From NCBI RefSeq assembly GCF_000503215.1, contig NZ_AYTD01000009.1, positions 34,296 through 98,295 of the forward strand: 64,000 nucleotides of DNA, in the 5' to 3' direction. Source of the DNA: Pseudomonas canadensis (GTDB taxonomy: Bacteria; Pseudomonadota; Gammaproteobacteria; Pseudomonadales; Pseudomonadaceae). Position numbers and translations under genes: made by a program. The notes beneath the pieces are model-generated. The model did no database searches and had not been told where the DNA came from. It was given only the letters and a program-made list of their open reading frames with translations. Below, piece after piece: positions 1 to 14,181 of the stretch; the first letter of the stretch is position 1; every line of letters starts with the position of its first letter.

Positions 1-6545
<6,545 letters not shown>

Positions 6546-6559
6546 GGGCTGTATGTCGA

Positions 6560-7170
6560 GTACACATCCATTCCTGCGGTAACGGCTACTTTGGGTTCCG
6601 CTCTTACAGCGGGTCACTTTTGGCAAACGCCCCAAAAGTAACCAAAAGGTCTTCGCCCCACCACTCGGCACCTCGCCTAGGCTCGGTGTGCCCTCACTCC
6701 GGCTTTGGAGCGTGGGCCGCCGCGATGGGCCATCCTTGGCCCAGCGCGGCTAACCCGGCGTCCTGCCGGGTTACCCACGCTTCAAAGCCTGCGTTCGGCC
6801 AGCGTGGTTTTACGGGGCGCCGAAGATCAAAAGCCAGAGCAAAAGCGACTCGCTTCGCATCGTGGATACGCTTTTCGTGTTCTGTAGGAGCCGGCTTGCC
6901 GGCGAAAAACGCGAGAACGCCGCGATCATCCAGATGTTCTCGCGTCATTGTTAACGACCATCGCCGGCAAGCCAGCTCCTACAGTGGATCGCGTTTGCTT
7001 TTGCGTTTGCCTTTGCTCCACACCACTCAAGCCGGAGTGAGGGCATGCCGAGCCTAGGCGAGGCACCGAGTGTTGGGGCAAGAGCGTTTTGGTTACTTTT
7101 GCGCTTTTCAAAAGTGACCCGCTGTAAGAGCGGAACCAATAGTGGCCGTTACTCAAATAACGGATATGTT
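6560..7170. repeat. Composite intergenic inverted-repeat element, copy 1
   Basis: Two arms of about 145 bp (about 6560-6705 and 7029-7170) are inverted copies of each other, sharing blocks such as GGTTCCGCTCTTACAGCGGG, TCACTTTTG and CTCGCCTAGGCTCGG. Between them lies a REP doublet and other sequence also found at about 13.1-13.6 kb. No transposase-like reading frame is visible inside. The right arm ends about 8 bp before the macA ribosome binding site. It fills the whole 643-bp gap between the NRPS and macA. Confidence 0.85.
6884..6982. repeat. REP doublet (REPIN), class GTAGGAGCCGGCTTGCC
   Basis: GTAGGAGCCGGCTTGCCGGCG on the left is matched by an inverted copy (CGCCGGCAAGCCAGCTCCTAC) about 55 bp later. 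Each half can form its own hairpin and the pair a longer one. The spacer closely resembles that of the doublet at 13171-13271. Confidence 0.85.
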
Positions 7171-7188
7171 CTCGATCAAAGGTCATCT

Positions 7189-8340
7189 ATGCAAAAGCCA
7201 ACGCTACGCAAACTAGGAATGTTCGCCACACTGGCCATCGCCATAGGCTTGATCATCTACACGGTCCAAGCTCCCGCCGACGCACCGCAATACCTCACCG
7301 CCACCGCCGAGCGCGGCAACATCGAAAACGCCGTCCTCGCCACCGGCCTGCTCGAAGGCATCAAACAGGTCGACGTCGGCGCCCAAGTCTCCGGCCAATT
7401 GAAATCCCTCAAAGTCAAAGTCGGCGACAAGGTCAAAAAGGGTCAATGGCTAGCCGAAATCGACCCATTGATCCTGCAAAACACCCTGCGCAAAGCCCAG
7501 GTCGACGAAGAAAACCTCCAGGCCCAACGCCGCGCCACAGCGGCGCAGCTCAAGCAGGCCAAGTCCGTATACGAACGCTACAAAGGCCTGCAGATTGACG
7601 AGTCAGTCTCCCGCCAAGACTTCGAAGACGCCGAATCCACCTTCCAGGTGCAACAGGCCAACTTGCTGTCCCTGGACGCGCAGATAAAAAGCGCCCACAT
7701 CCAGATCGACACCGCCAAGGTCAACCTGGCTTACACCCGCATCGTCGCGCCCATTGATGGCGATGTGGTGGGCATCGTCACTCAGGAAGGCCAGACCGTC
7801 ATCGCCAACCAACTGGCGCCGGTGCTGCTCAAGCTGGCGGACCTGGACACCATGACCGTCAAGGCCCAGGTCTCCGAGGCGGATGTGATTCACATCAGCC
7901 CCGGCCAGCAGGTCTACTTCACCATCCTCGGCGAGGCCGACAAGCGTTACTACGCCAAGCTGCGCGGCACGGAACCGGCGCCACAGAATTTCCTGGAAAC
8001 CCAGACCGCCGGCACGCCGAAGCAGAACACTGCAGTGTTCTACAACGCGTTGTTCGATGTGCCTAACCCCGACCACCGTCTGCGCATCGCCATGACCGCC
8101 CAGGTACGTATCGTGCTCGACACCGCCGAGGCCGCGCTGATGGTACCGGTGGCGGCACTGGGGGCGCGCAACAACGACGGCAGTTACTCGTTGCGGGTGC
8201 TGGACGCGAAAGGCAAGGCAGTGTCGCGGGAGGTGAAGACCGGGATCAACAACAACGTCAAGGTGCAGATCCTCGAAGGCCTGGCCGAAGGCGACAAAGT
8301 GGTGATCGGCGACGCCACGCCCGCTGTGGCGGGGAACTGA
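7189..8340 (+). CDS. macA: MacA-like periplasmic adaptor of a tripartite exporter
   Basis: This 383-residue membrane-fusion protein would link the MacB inner-membrane ATPase to a TolC-type outer membrane channel. It has an N-terminal membrane anchor (about residues 9-27, FATLAIAIGLIIY), a lipoyl/barrel-sandwich half (about 45-75), a helical hairpin (about 95-175), the second lipoyl half (VNLAYTRIVAPIDGDVVGIV) and a C-terminal beta-barrel. I chose the ATG at 7189 because AAAGG lies 6 nt upstream; the frame is open further upstream, but that part is inside the inverted-repeat arm. It is separated from macB by 3 bp, so they form an operon. In lipopeptide loci of Pseudomonas this pair follows the last NRPS and helps export the product. 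No outer membrane partner is adjacent. Confidence 0.92.
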   Translation: MQKPTLRKLGMFATLAIAIGLIIYTVQAPADAPQYLTATAERGNIENAVLATGLLEGIKQVDVGAQVSGQLKSLKVKVGDKVKKGQWLAEIDPLILQNTLRKAQVDEENLQAQRRATAAQLKQAKSVYERYKGLQIDESVSRQDFEDAESTFQVQQANLLSLDAQIKSAHIQIDTAKVNLAYTRIVAPIDGDVVGIVTQEGQTVIANQLAPVLLKLADLDTMTVKAQVSEADVIHISPGQQVYFTILGEADKRYYAKLRGTEPAPQNFLETQTAGTPKQNTAVFYNALFDVPNPDHRLRIAMTAQVRIVLDTAEAALMVPVAALGARNNDGSYSLRVLDAKGKAVSREVKTGINNNVKVQILEGLAEGDKVVIGDATPAVAGN

Positions 8341-8343
8341 CGG

Positions 8344-10302
8344 ATGACTCAGCCACTGTTGGAACTCAAGGGCATCACCCGTAGCTTCATGGCCGGCGAG
8401 CGTGAATTCATCGCGCTCAAGGGCATCGACTTGACGATTCATGCTGGGGAAATGGTTGCGATCATCGGCGCCTCAGGCTCAGGGAAATCGACCCTGATGA
8501 ACATCCTCGGCGGCCTGGATTACGCCACGGCCGGCAGCTACAAGATCAACGGCATCGAAACCCGTTCCCTGGGGGATGAGCAGTTGGCCGAACTGCGCCG
8601 TGATTACTTCGGTTTTATCTTCCAGCGCTACCACTTGCTGGCGCACCTGAGTGCCTTGCACAACGTGGAAATGCCAGCGATCTACGCCGGCACACCGGAA
8701 ACCCAACGTCACAGCCGCGCACGGGAGTTGCTCGCGCGGCTGGGCTTGTCCGGTCACACCACCCACCGTCCCAGCCAGCTCTCCGGTGGCCAGCAGCAAC
8801 GGGTGAGTATCGCCCGTGCCTTGATGAATGGCGGCGAAGTGATCCTCGCCGACGAACCCACCGGCGCCCTCGACACCCACAGTGGCAAAGAGGTGATGCG
8901 CATCCTCGCCGAGCTGCACGCGGCGGGGCACACGGTGATTATCGTCACCCATGACCCCAAGGTCGCGGCGAACGCCCAGCGCATCGTCGAGGTCAGTGAT
9001 GGCGAGATTGTCAGCGACAAGGCCAATGAGAGTGCTGGCCTGGAGTTGCCCAGCGAAACGCCCATCGAGCCAAAACGCAGTGGCGCCCGGCGTTTGGTGG
9101 CGAGCCTGGGGTTGTTCAAGGAGGCCTTCAACATGGCCTGGGTCGCGCTGGTGTCTCACCGCATGCGCACGTTGTTGACCATGCTCGGTATCGTTATCGG
9201 CATTACTTCGGTGGTGTCGATCTCGGCCATCGGTGAAGGCGCCAAGCGTTATGTGCTCAAGGATATTCAGGCGATCGGCAGCAACACCATCGACATTTTT
9301 TCCGGCACCAGTTTTGGCGATAGCCGCGCCTCGGCCATCGAGACCTTGATGCCTTCGGATGTGGACGCGTTGAATCAGTTGTATTACGTCGACAGTGCCA
9401 CGCCGGTGGTGGGCCGCAACCTGTTGCTGCGCTTTGGCAATATCGACCTGGATGCGCAGGTCAATGGGGTGAGTGACCGCTATTTCAAAGTGAAGGGCTT
9501 GAAGCTCGAAGCCGGTATCGCCTTCAGCGAAAGCGATGCGCGGCGCCAGGCCCAGGTGGTGGTGATCGACCACAACACGCGTCACCGACTGTTCGGCCCG
9601 AACGTCGACCCGCTGGGCCAGGTGATCCTGGTGGGTAACCTGCCGTGTACCGTGATTGGGGTCACCGCTGATAACAAGAACATGTTCGCCGCCAGCAAGG
9701 CGCTGAACGTGTGGGTGCCCTATGAAACAGCGGCAGGGCGCTTGCTGGGGCAGCGCCATCTGGACAGCATCACCGTGCGCATCAAGGACGGCCAGCCGAG
9801 CAAGGTGGTCGAAGACAACGTCAACAAACTCATGCTGCAACGCCACGGCACCAAGGACTTCTTTACCAACAACCTCGACAGCATCATGCAGACCGTGCAG
9901 AAAACCAGTCGCTCCCTGGCGTTGCTGCTGTCGTTGATCGCGGTGATCTCGTTGCTGGTGGGGGGCATTGGCGTGATGAACATCATGCTGGTGTCTGTCA
10001 CCGAGCGCACCCGTGAGATCGGCATTCGCATGGCGGTAGGGGCGCGGCAGTCGGATATCCGCCAGCAGTTCCTGGTGGAGGCGGTGATGGTGTGTTTGAT
10101 CGGCGGGCTGATCGGGATCTCGCTGTCCTATGCCCTGGGCTTTCTGTTTTCGTTGTTTGTGAAGGAATGGGAGATGGTGTTTTCCCTGGGCTCGATCATC
10201 ACGGCGTTTGCCTGTTCGACGTTGATCGGCATTGTGTTTGGCTTTGTGCCGGCCAGGAATGCGGCGCGGCTGGACCCGATCGAGGCGCTTGCCAGAGATT
10301 GA
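8344..10302 (+). CDS. macB: MacB-like ABC exporter (ATPase-permease fusion)
   Basis: This 652-residue protein has an N-terminal ABC domain with Walker A GASGSGKST (42-50), signature LSGGQQQR (145-152) and Walker B VILADE (165-170). A first transmembrane helix follows near residue 275, then a large periplasmic MacB core domain (about 300-510), then three C-terminal helices containing the FtsX/MacB signature GVMNIMLVSVTERTREIGIR. Length and order match canonical MacB (about 650 residues). Translation is probably coupled to macA. The context suggests export of the lipopeptide made by the upstream NRPS, although MacB proteins also handle macrolides and other peptides. Confidence 0.94.
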   Translation: MTQPLLELKGITRSFMAGEREFIALKGIDLTIHAGEMVAIIGASGSGKSTLMNILGGLDYATAGSYKINGIETRSLGDEQLAELRRDYFGFIFQRYHLLAHLSALHNVEMPAIYAGTPETQRHSRARELLARLGLSGHTTHRPSQLSGGQQQRVSIARALMNGGEVILADEPTGALDTHSGKEVMRILAELHAAGHTVIIVTHDPKVAANAQRIVEVSDGEIVSDKANESAGLELPSETPIEPKRSGARRLVASLGLFKEAFNMAWVALVSHRMRTLLTMLGIVIGITSVVSISAIGEGAKRYVLKDIQAIGSNTIDIFSGTSFGDSRASAIETLMPSDVDALNQLYYVDSATPVVGRNLLLRFGNIDLDAQVNGVSDRYFKVKGLKLEAGIAFSESDARRQAQVVVIDHNTRHRLFGPNVDPLGQVILVGNLPCTVIGVTADNKNMFAASKALNVWVPYETAAGRLLGQRHLDSITVRIKDGQPSKVVEDNVNKLMLQRHGTKDFFTNNLDSIMQTVQKTSRSLALLLSLIAVISLLVGGIGVMNIMLVSVTERTREIGIRMAVGARQSDIRQQFLVEAVMVCLIGGLIGISLSYALGFLFSLFVKEWEMVFSLGSIITAFACSTLIGIVFGFVPARNAARLDPIEALARD

Positions 10303-10328
10303 GGTTTGTCAGCCAATAGAGATTAAAT

Positions 10329-10419
10329 GTGGCAGCGGGCTTGCTCGCGAATGCGGTAGTTCAGCCAATGAATCTGTTGACTGACACACTGCATTCGCGA
10401 GCAAGCCCGCTCCCACATT
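10329..10419. repeat. REP doublet (REPIN), class TGTGGxAGCGGGCTTGCTCGCG
   Basis: TGTGGCAGCGGGCTTGCTCG is answered by the inverted CGAGCAAGCCCGCTCCCACA, with a 30-bp spacer. It lies between the convergent macB and luxR-type genes and could end transcription from both sides. Confidence 0.85.
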
Positions 10420-10434
10420 TTGAACAGGTATGTC

Positions 10435-11118
10435 TTAAAAGCCTGTGTTGTCCTCAGTGGCATACATCCATCGCAACAACGAATGCCGCCCGCTGATTCC
10501 CAGTTTGATCGACGCGCGCTTCAGGTAGCTCTCGATGGTGTTGACCTTCAACGCCAACTGCTCCGCCAACTCCGGCGCGGTCCGCCCGGCGAGCAGGCCC
10601 ACGCACACCTCAAGCTCACGGTTGGATAGGGTCAGCCCCGACTGTACCAACCGTTCTTCGATGCGCCTGCGCAGGGTTTCGAGGCCCTGGTTTTCCAGCA
10701 CCACCGCGTCGCTGTCCTGACGGCACGGTTGGATCGCGGCGATGTGCTTTTCCACCATGGGCAGCAGCAAGGTGGAGAAGTCCTGCAACATGCTGCGCTC
10801 CTGGGGCGAAAAGCTTTCGGACTGGTGCGAGCGATACACCGACAAGACGTAGCGCACGTCGTCCTTGCGGCGGGTGAGGTGCAATTGTGCGGCCGGTTGT
10901 TCGTCGCCCAACGCCTCCACCGAATCGGTGTAGACCGGGCTGATCTTGCGGCGAGTTTGCCCGTCGGCGCTGACCTGCAATTGCGTGATATGAGTGGCGT
11001 CCACTGCCAGTTGGGTGAGGATCAGGTCATGCAGCATGCGAGGGAAATGGCGGCTGCCGGTGCTGGCGATGACTTTGCCAATATGAGGGAACAGCTGTGA
11101 GTTCATCATTTCGTCCAT
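10435..11118 (-). CDS. LuxR-family transcriptional regulator (lipopeptide-locus type)
   Basis: A 227-residue protein with a C-terminal LuxR helix-turn-helix (about residues 155-215; LSNRELEVCVGLLAG...VNTIESYLKRASIKLGI). The N-terminal half has no recognisable receiver or acyl-homoserine-lactone domain. The helix-turn-helix departs from the usual 'VKTHxxNIxxKL' wording (VNTIESYLKRASIKL), as in the regulators that flank Pseudomonas lipopeptide synthetases (viscBCR type). It is convergent with macB across a REP doublet. Start at MDEMMNSQ; a start at the fourth or fifth residue is also possible. Function in controlling the lipopeptide genes is inferred from position. Confidence 0.85.
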   Translation of the reverse strand: MDEMMNSQLFPHIGKVIASTGSRHFPRMLHDLILTQLAVDATHITQLQVSADGQTRRKISPVYTDSVEALGDEQPAAQLHLTRRKDDVRYVLSVYRSHQSESFSPQERSMLQDFSTLLLPMVEKHIAAIQPCRQDSDAVVLENQGLETLRRRIEERLVQSGLTLSNRELEVCVGLLAGRTAPELAEQLALKVNTIESYLKRASIKLGISGRHSLLRWMYATEDNTGF

Positions 11119-11260
11119 GAGGCGTGCAGGTATTCGGCTTTATAGCAGCGGGGATTAAGATGCAAGCCAATGCGAATAACCTACCGTGATAGTCCTTCCC
11201 GCCGGACCTATGCTAGTACAGCCTGGCGACGGGAAGGGGATCCAATCTTAAATAATCGGA

Positions 11261-12496
11261 TTAAAAACTCACAAGCTTAGAAGGACGCGTGAGGGTAGGC
11301 GTGCACTTGGCGAGTGCCTGTTGCACATCCGCCAACAGGTCGGCCACATCCTCAAGCCCCACCGACAAGCGCACCAACCCTTCGCTGATACCGTGCGCTG
11401 CACGTTCCTGCGGGGTGTAGGTGGAGTGGGTCATGCTCGCCGGGTGCTGCGCCAGTGACTCGGCATCACCCAGGCTGACCGCCCGGGTGAACAGCTTGAG
11501 CGCATTCATGAAGCGCCGACCGGTTTCGATGCCGCCCTTGAGCTCGAAGGCAATCATGCCACCGGGTAGTTTCATCTGCTGTGTCGCCAGTTCGTACTGC
11601 GGGAAAGAGCGCAGTCCCGGGTACGTCACCGACTGCACGGCGGGATGCGCCTGCAGGGCTTCGGCCACGGCCTGGGCATTGCTGCAATGACGGTCCATGC
11701 GCAGGGCAAGGGTCTTGAGGCCGCGCATCAACAGCGAAGCGTCCTGGGGCGACATCACCGCCCCAGTCAAGTCCTTGAGGCCCTGCAGGCGAATGCGCTG
11801 GGCCAGTGCCTGGCTACTCACCGCAATGCCCGCCGTGATATCGCCGTGGCCGCTGAGGTACTTGGTGGCCGAATGCACCACCACATCGGCGCCCAGGTCG
11901 AGGGGGCGTTGCAGGTAGGGCGTGCAGTAGGTGTTGTCGACCACCAGGGTGACGTTCGGCTGCTCGTGGGCGAGGGCGGCCACGGCAGCGATATCTACCA
12001 GTCGAAGGTTGGGGTTGGCCGGGGTCTCGCAGTAGATCATGCGGGTGGCGGGGCTGAATGCGGCTTGCAGGGCCGCCAGGTCAGTCAGGTCGACATGCCG
12101 CACCTTGATACCGAATTCGCCGATGCCATGGTGAAGCAGGGCAAAGGTGCAGCCGTACAGGGTCTGGCTGACGATCACTTCATCGCCAGGGCGCAGCAGG
12201 GTCCAGAACGTCGCGGCGATTGCGCCCATGCCGGAACTGAACGCCACTGCGGCCTCGCCGTTTTCCAAGGTGGCCATGCGTGATTCCAGCAGCGCCAGGG
12301 TTGGGTTGGAAATGCGCGTATAGAAGTGGCCGCTCGCTTCACCGGCAAAACAGGCGGCGCCGTATTCGGCGGTTGGGAAAGCAAAGGTGGCTGACAGGTA
12401 AATCGGAGGGACGAGTGCGCCGTGATGGTCTTTTGGGTCATAGCCGTGGTGGATGGCGCGGGTGGAAAAGCCGAATGCATTGTGTTTATTGTTCAT
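11261..12496 (-). CDS. mdeA: Methionine gamma-lyase
   Basis: PLP enzyme of the Cys/Met metabolism family, 411 residues, that would split L-methionine into methanethiol, 2-oxobutyrate and ammonia in the cytoplasm. It keeps the features that separate methionine gamma-lyase from cystathionine enzymes: Tyr114 and Cys116 in TLYGCTF, and the Schiff-base lysine 212 in HSATKYLSGHGD. Residue-level similarity to the known P. putida enzyme is high throughout (ATRAIHHGYDP, GAACFAGE, LQGLKD-TGAV). GGAGCG precedes the ATG. It is divergent from the Lrp-type regulator, as mdeA and mdeR are in P. putida. The mdeB partner (an E1-type 2-oxoacid dehydrogenase) is not here: the gene ends where the luxR promoter region begins. 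Confidence 0.94.
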   Translation of the reverse strand: MNNKHNAFGFSTRAIHHGYDPKDHHGALVPPIYLSATFAFPTAEYGAACFAGEASGHFYTRISNPTLALLESRMATLENGEAAVAFSSGMGAIAATFWTLLRPGDEVIVSQTLYGCTFALLHHGIGEFGIKVRHVDLTDLAALQAAFSPATRMIYCETPANPNLRLVDIAAVAALAHEQPNVTLVVDNTYCTPYLQRPLDLGADVVVHSATKYLSGHGDITAGIAVSSQALAQRIRLQGLKDLTGAVMSPQDASLLMRGLKTLALRMDRHCSNAQAVAEALQAHPAVQSVTYPGLRSFPQYELATQQMKLPGGMIAFELKGGIETGRRFMNALKLFTRAVSLGDAESLAQHPASMTHSTYTPQERAAHGISEGLVRLSVGLEDVADLLADVQQALAKCTPTLTRPSKLVSF

Positions 12497-12619
12497 GTCG
12501 GACGCTCCTTATTTCCTACAATGCTATGCTCATAACCACAGATGAACTTTGCAATATTTGCTACTAATTCCCGCGTCCTGGGATGAAAATCTTATAAAAA
12601 TAAAGAATAGAGGCACGTT
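12497..12619. promoter_or_regulatory. Divergent mdeA/mdeR promoter region
   Basis: 123 bp, clearly richer in A+T than its surroundings. It contains the imperfect palindrome GCAATATTTGC at 12551-12561, a plausible Lrp-type site. AGAGGC lies before the mdeR ATG and GGAGCG before the mdeA ATG. No promoter was assigned with confidence. Confidence 0.5.
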
Positions 12620-13090
12620 ATGCCCGTCAGTCTGGACCGTACCGACAAAGCCCTTTTAAACGCGCTTCAAGGCAATGCCCGTCTCACGGTGGCCGAATTG
12701 GCCGACCGCGTGTCCCTGACCACCTCGCCGTGCTGGCGGCGGGTGCGGAACCTGGAAGAGAGTGGGGTGATCAGCGGGTATCAGGCGATTCTGTCGCCCA
12801 AGGCGCTGGGGTATGGGGTGACGGCGTTTGTCAGCATCATGATGGAGAGTCATACCCAGGAGATTGCCCGGGCGTTTGAGCAGCGGTTGTTGGAGATTCC
12901 TGAGATTGTGGCGTGTCATAACGTGTCGGGGCGGTATGATTTCTTATTGGAAGTGGTGGCGAAGGATCTGGAATCGTTTGGGGAGTTTGCGCGGGAGGTG
13001 TTGCAGACGTTGCCTTGCGTTAAGGAGATTTATTCGAGTTTTTCTTATAAGTCGGTGAGGGGGTTGAGGGTGATTCCGTTGCCGGGGTGA
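12620..13090 (+). CDS. mdeR: Lrp/AsnC-family regulator, probably activator of mdeA
   Basis: A 156-residue protein with an N-terminal AsnC helix-turn-helix (about 5-60; LDRTDKALLNALQGNARLTVAELADRVSL...CWRRVRNLEESGVI) and a C-terminal RAM ligand-binding domain (about 70-150; VSGRYDFLLEVVAKDLESF). Size is normal for the family. It is divergent from methionine gamma-lyase with 123 bp between starts, the arrangement of the P. putida mdeR-mdeA pair, so response to methionine or a related amino acid is likely. The last 100 bases of the gene are unusually rich in G and T on the coding strand. Confidence 0.9.
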   Translation: MPVSLDRTDKALLNALQGNARLTVAELADRVSLTTSPCWRRVRNLEESGVISGYQAILSPKALGYGVTAFVSIMMESHTQEIARAFEQRLLEIPEIVACHNVSGRYDFLLEVVAKDLESFGEFAREVLQTLPCVKEIYSSFSYKSVRGLRVIPLPG

Positions 13091-13170
13091 TGGGGGGCTG
13101 GTGTGTTGTGTACATATCCGTTGCTGCGGTGATGGCTGATATTGGTTCCGCCCTGTGGATACGCGGTCCT

Positions 13171-13271
13171 TGTAGGAGCCGGCTTGCCGGCGAAAAACGT
13201 GAGACCGCCGCGTTTTGTCTGGTTCCCCCGCGTCATCGTTAACGACCATCGCCGGCAAGCCGGCTCCTACA
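13171..13271. repeat. REP doublet (REPIN), class GTAGGAGCCGGCTTGCC
   Basis: TGTAGGAGCCGGCTTGCCGG and the exact inverted TCGCCGGCAAGCCGGCTCCT flank a 55-bp spacer that is near-identical in layout to the doublet at 6884-6982 (both contain AACGACCATCGCCGGC). Confidence 0.87.
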
Positions 13272-13387
13272 ATGAACCGCGTTTGCTTTTGCCTTTGCTC
13301 CACACCACTCAAGCCGGCTGTCAGGCCGCTGTGCTCTTGCTTTTGATTTTGATCTTAGGCGCCCCGTCAAACACGCTGGCCGGAATT

Positions 13388-13481
13388 CGACAGGGATTTG
13401 GGGGGTAAACCGGCAGGGATGCCGGTTTAGCCGCCCCGCGCCATGGATGGCGCGTGGCGGCGGCCCCCCAAATCCCTGTCG
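13388..13481. repeat. Perfect 18-bp inverted repeat with nested hairpin
   Basis: CGACAGGGATTTGGGGGG (13388-13405) and its exact inverse CCCCCCAAATCCCTGTCG (13464-13481) enclose a second hairpin, AAACCGGCA...TGCCGGTTT (13407-13428). It is nested in copy 2 of the composite repeat and absent from copy 1, so it looks like a separate inserted module. Confidence 0.8.
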
Positions 13482-13622
13482 GATTACGGGCACACCGAGC
13501 CTAGGCGAGGTGCCGAGTGTTGGGGCAAGAGCCCTTTTGGTTACTTTTGGGGCTCTTTTCCAAAAGTGACCCGCCGTAAGGGCGGAACCAATACCAGCCA
13601 TCACCCAAATAACGGATATGTA

Positions 13623-13647
13623 CCCAACCCAACCCAACCCAACCCAA
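13623..13647 (+). repeat. Pentanucleotide tandem repeat (CCCAA)5
   Basis: Five exact CCCAA units follow directly on the right end of the composite repeat, about 95 bp before the next start codon. Confidence 0.9.
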
Positions 13648-13740
13648 TTGGTCACCCATTCTTCCCCCAAATTGGATATTCCCCCTCCAAGGCCCGATGA
13701 CTAACCTAGCCATCAATCCCCACTGCCCTGGAGCACCCCC

Positions 13741-14178
13741 ATGCAAACCCGTACCGATTTCTACACCGCCTCCCCAGACGCCATGAAAGCCATGCTCGCC
13801 CTGGAAGCCGCCGTCGGCAAGCTGTCCATCGAACTGCCCCTGCTGGAACTGATACGCCTGCGCGTCTCGCAGATTAACGGCTGCGCCTTCTGCCTCGACA
13901 TGCACACCGCCGACGCCCGCAAAGGCGGTGAAACCGAACGCCGCCTGTACACCGTCTCCGCCTGGCGCGAAACGCCGTTCTTCACCCCGCGTGAACGCGC
14001 CGCCCTGGCCTGGGCCGAGAGCCTGACCCTGATCAGCCACACCCACGCCCCGGACGAAGACTTCAACACACTGGCCACCGAGTTCAGCCCGCAGGAGCAG
14101 ATCGACCTGAGCGTGGCCATCACCACCATCAACAGCTGGAACCGGCTGGCAGTGGGCTTTCGCAAGATGCCAAAGTAA
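13741..14178 (+). CDS. AhpD-like / carboxymuconolactone decarboxylase family protein
   Basis: A 145-residue CMD-family protein with the redox motif C48-A-F-C51 followed by His55 (INGCAFCLDMHTADAR), the signature of the alkylhydroperoxidase AhpD core. Members reduce peroxides or act on small carbonyl compounds; the substrate here cannot be read from sequence. CTGGAG lies 8 nt before the ATG. The gene stands alone: its stop is 3 bp before the stop of a convergent AraC-type gene. Confidence 0.85.
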   Translation: MQTRTDFYTASPDAMKAMLALEAAVGKLSIELPLLELIRLRVSQINGCAFCLDMHTADARKGGETERRLYTVSAWRETPFFTPRERAALAWAESLTLISHTHAPDEDFNTLATEFSPQEQIDLSVAITTINSWNRLAVGFRKMPK

Positions 14179-14181
14179 GGC

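Larger units (their letters stand above)
13106..13622. repeat. Composite intergenic repeat element, copy 2 (mosaic, partly deleted)
   Basis: The outer ends GTACATATCCGTT (13110 on) and AACGGATATGTAC (to 13622) are inverted, followed inward by TGATGGCTG and TTGGTTCCGCC on both sides, as in the arms at 6560-7170. The left arm is cut short after about 45 bp; the right arm is about 130 bp and carries CCGAGCCTAGGCGAGG and GGTTACTTTTGG. Inside are a REP doublet, the CCTTTGCTCCACACCACTCA block shared with copy 1, and a GGCGCC block (about 13340-13385) that is in the opposite orientation to its copy-1 counterpart (about 6785-6835). It explains most of the 650-bp gap between mdeR and the next gene. 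Confidence 0.8.

Noticed and set aside
6560..7170. Composite repeat as an insertion sequence
   Set aside because: No transposase frame and arms far longer than typical IS ends; treated as a non-coding repeat element.
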